This document shows, piece by piece, positions 61,204 through 64,000 of a stretch of 64,000 nucleotides of DNA (position 1 is the stretch's first letter; each line of letters begins with the position of its first letter). The notes under the pieces were generated by a model, which did no database searches, had not been told where the DNA came from, and saw nothing but the letters and a program-made list of their open reading frames with translations. Source of the DNA: Climacteris rufus (taxonomy: Eukaryota; Chordata; Aves; Passeriformes; Climacteridae); the NCBI GenBank assembly GCA_013398175.1, contig VZRZ01003105.1, positions 1,042,378 through 1,106,377 of the forward strand, written 5' to 3'. A program made the position numbers and the translations under genes.

Positions 61204-63369
61204 CAATATATTGAATACTTTCCTGCATCACCTCAAGTATCAACTACTGCAGTTAGTAAAGGTCTCAGAAGTCAGCATTTGGTTTTGGTAGAATCACAAA
61301 GATGGGACTACCTAACTGCTAGCAGAGGTCATCTCCCTTCCTTGAAGCACTTTTCTGAGGTGACAAAGCAGCACACTTATTCTGCATTCTGCAAGCAAAG
61401 AATCAATGTCCTCAGCATTTATTAATGGTGGTGTTTTGGGGGTTTGGTTTTTTAACAGATGAATGCACATACACCTAAGTGCAAAGCCAGACCATGATTA
61501 CAACTGACTATAGATCTACACATTTCATATAGTCTTCCAGGCAGAAAATACATGAAAAGGAAACATGTTTTACCAGAGACTAAGGCATTGGAAAGTAAAT
61601 AAAAGCAATTAATTTAATATTGTGTTTAAGAATTAACAAGTCATCTGTGCTACCACCCAGCTGCATAAAAATACACAGCATGCAGCTGAGCTTACTCAAA
61701 GACACAGAAATGTCACCTCAGAAGCTGCAAAAAGCTGGAAATACAGAGAACAAGAAATACAACTATTTTTGCAAGCAGGGATCCCTAATTCAATAGAAAA
61801 TACATGAAAGACTTCCAAAGAGGATGTCTGTAGTCCTTTGTAAAAGACAAGCTCACATACAATTGTGCCCTACTAGGAGAGATTAATGCTGCAGTTGGTT
61901 GCACAGAAAACCTGCAACTCCTGAATTTGCTGGAGAACAGGCACCGTTCCCGTGGGACACTTGCACCAGTGGGATGCCCATCCACCACCACTACCTGTGA
62001 TGACCTAACTCAGGGCTCCCTTCTTCCTTCCCTCTGCTGGACAGGCACCACACTGCAGTACCAGTGAGCATAAACCTACTGAGCTGACAAGAACATGTTC
62101 CACAGGACACCAAGATCCACAAGAGAACACCTGACCAAGACAAAACCTTAAAAGCTCCTTAAAAAACAAGTAGCATACAGACCTCTGCTTCCAAGAGGTA
62201 GATGTGACTGTTCATTTGATCCCAGGGAGAATGTTATGAATACACAGGGAAGCCCGTGTTCCTAACAGTGAAAATCCCTCAGATCTAGTCCTAATGAGAG
62301 GAATATACCCTGAAATTCTCAGTAGGCCCACAGTGAGTGCTGTCAAACGTGTGCCACACTCAGTATGTAGCTCTAAAGTAAAGAAAACATCAGCCCAACG
62401 ATACAAGATAAAAGGGCCAGTGTGATGAACATGATCAGTCTGCACATAAAGTGCAGTCCTGGTTCCCAGCCACTGAAACACAGCCTGCTTGCAAGGAAAC
62501 GAGAGAGCTGCTGAACACATGACATAAACATAAACTGAACACTGTCCCACATTTAAGGAAAAGAAAGGGCTGTGTGCCAAACTTAAATTAATCACCTAAT
62601 TTCTGGAGGCAGACTAATTCAAATCGATCAAAATAACATACAGAGAGCTACCACATCAAAGCCGCAGCAGGGCAAACCAGAGAGGAAAAGAGACAAAAGC
62701 GATCATTAGTGTATTATTTCTACCAGCTCATACTGAAATTTGCTACATGTTCTAACAAAAGAATTGTTACTGATTGGAAAGCAGTAAGAGATACAAACAA
62801 CAGATTGTAGGTAACTGGTCCATTTTCTGATAGAAATCGCACCTAAATGGGCACCTCCAAGAGAAATAAAACAAAACATTGCCAAGCCCTACCTAATTTT
62901 TTCAGTTCTATTTTTTGGTGTTTGTTTGTTTGCTACTTTTTTCCAAAAGACATTACATAGATGCAAATATACATACACAAAATTGGTGTTCATAGTAAAA
63001 ATAATCCTGTCTGACAAACAGCAACTATTTTTCAAGACGTTTACAAGCAAGATGCAAAAAACCCTCACCTATTGTGTAAGTTATTTATTTAAAATTAAAA
63101 ACTGTAGTTGAGAGTTAAAATTTTACAAAAAAAAAAGATGTTCAAAATACACAATTTCTCCTTTCAAGGTATAGAATCACTTCTTGTCAGGTGATTCTTG
63201 GAACCTGAGTATGATAGGAACTGCAAGTCATCCCATCTCCAAGTGCACTAAACTGCTGGTTTTACTGAAGTTATACTGTGATTTGATCCTCTAACAGAAT
63301 ACAGAATAACCAAGCTGAGTATAGCAGGAAGGCACAAAGGTCACTTTGAAAATAAAAAGCAGGGTTTTT

Positions 63370-63382
63370 TTATATATATATA
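63370..63382. repeat. Microsatellite (TA)n
   Basis: About six TA units following a T run. Confidence 0.75.
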
Positions 63383-64000
63383 ATCATTATACACACATTT
63401 ACAAGTAAAGTGAACATAGGATAATAAACCCCCCTCTTCTCCCATTATTTTGATAAAATTTCTTCTTAAAGCAATGTTAAAAAGTATCTACATTACAAAG
63501 TCTCTTGGAAAAGACAGGAAATAAAAACAATTTTAATGCAGGGAACAGGAGTAACAACAGAAATGGTCATCTTGGAAAAAGTAGAAAATTAAGTGTGGTG
63601 AATCCTGCTTTTCATTCAAAAAACCTGTTCTGATTACAAGCACAGAATATAGTCATGCTATATATGAAGGACTTGAGGTTTTCATTAAATCTGTCAAAGG
63701 CAGAGCAGACCAAGTTTCATGCACAGATGCAAGCACTGGCTCTCAAGAGAGCAAAGAGCAATGACCTCTCCTATACAAATGTCCACACTGCATAAGGGCA
63801 AGTCGCTAATGGGCCATTTCCTTTGAGTATGCACCATCACCAGAAACATTTCAACAGACACACAGTTGGCATTTTTCACACTTTTATTTCATTATTTTTA
63901 CAGAAAGTTTAAGATATATTTATACTGCCATTCTTACCTTCACATGCCAAAACAGAAGGTCAGAGTTTAAATGGGCAAGCTATGAAACCATCACTTTACA

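Larger units (their letters stand above)
1..64000 (-). other. FAF1: FAF1 gene, internal portion (about 64 kb of the locus)
   Basis: The whole window appears to lie inside FAF1, transcribed from high to low coordinates. FAF1 is a multidomain ubiquitin-pathway adaptor (UBA, two UBL domains, UAS, UBX). It binds ubiquitinated clients, Hsp70 and the p97/VCP ATPase, and was first described as a Fas-binding pro-apoptotic factor. Six exons were found, in the order expected for the protein, all on one strand, with intron phases 0, 2, 1, 0, 2, 0 and 0 that keep one frame over 210 codons. No exon resembling the start (residues 1-38) or the part after residue 248 was found, so both gene ends are outside. 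Very large introns are typical of this gene in vertebrates. Identification rests on my recall of the protein, not on a database search. Confidence 0.95.
50536..64000 (-). other. FAF1: FAF1 intron, at least 13.4 kb, inside UBA
   Basis: The acceptor at its low-coordinate end is TATTTTCAG; the donor is beyond the window. I looked for the preceding exon, which should carry the Asn-Asn-Trp-Asp motif of UBA, on the minus strand and did not find it. The intron contains the minisatellite at 50.8-51.06 kb, two short tandem duplications near 60.8 and 61.2 kb and a TA microsatellite near 63.4 kb. Several stretches of 50-80 open codons exist, none recognisable. Confidence 0.85.

Noticed and set aside
61289..61370. 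Another possible CR1 remnant (TAGAATCACAAAGATGG)
   Set aside because: Similarity stops after about 20 bases.
63170..63262. Possible very old CR1 3' end starting ATAGAATCAC
   Set aside because: Only short, scattered similarity to the CR1 end; not enough to call.
50536..64000. Search for the preceding FAF1 exon carrying the UBA Asn-Asn-Trp-Asp motif
   Set aside because: No minus-strand match with flanking splice sites; it is presumably beyond 64000.
1..64000. tRNA, rRNA, CRISPR arrays, riboswitches, bacterial operons
   Set aside because: None seen; the sequence is vertebrate intron and exon DNA.

Overview
This window is vertebrate, most likely avian, nuclear DNA. Three insertions of the chicken-repeat-1 (CR1) LINE family with the typical 3' end, otherwise sparse repeats, long AT-rich introns and small exons with GT-AG borders all point to a bird; a crocodilian or turtle cannot be strictly excluded. 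No bacterial, phage or plasmid gene is present, and nearly all long open frames are chance frames or repeat frames. The one gene I can support is FAF1 (FAS-associated factor 1), on the minus strand. Six internal coding exons were found by matching translated segments to the FAF1 protein as I recall it and by fitting splice borders. In transcript order they are 50489-50535, 47449-47657, 44282-44373, 43843-43931, 35621-35726 and 3130-3216. Together they make 630 nt, exactly 210 codons in one unbroken frame with compatible intron phases. They cover about human residues 39-248: the end of the UBA domain, the Ser-rich linker, the whole first ubiquitin-like domain (UBL1) and most of the second (UBL2). 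The first two exons lie beyond base 64000; the UAS and UBX domains and the 3' end lie before base 1. Layout: 1-3129 intron; 3130-3216 UBL2 exon; 3217-35620 a 32-kb intron with one old CR1 scrap, a CTCF-like site and several stretches that look like conserved non-coding DNA; 35621-35726 UBL2 exon; 35727-43842 an 8-kb intron with a 0.6-kb CR1 on the plus strand; two UBL1 exons separated by only 350 bp; a 3-kb intron half filled by a 1.6-kb CR1 on the minus strand and carrying a strong CTCF-like motif; the UBL1-start exon; a 2.8-kb intron; the short UBA-end exon; and at least 13.4 kb of upstream intron with a GC-rich nested minisatellite about 290 bp from that exon. I found no undescribed system. 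The items most worth a second look are the minisatellite, the CTCF-like motifs, a purine-skewed 212-codon open frame, and several candidate enhancers whose conservation I could not test.
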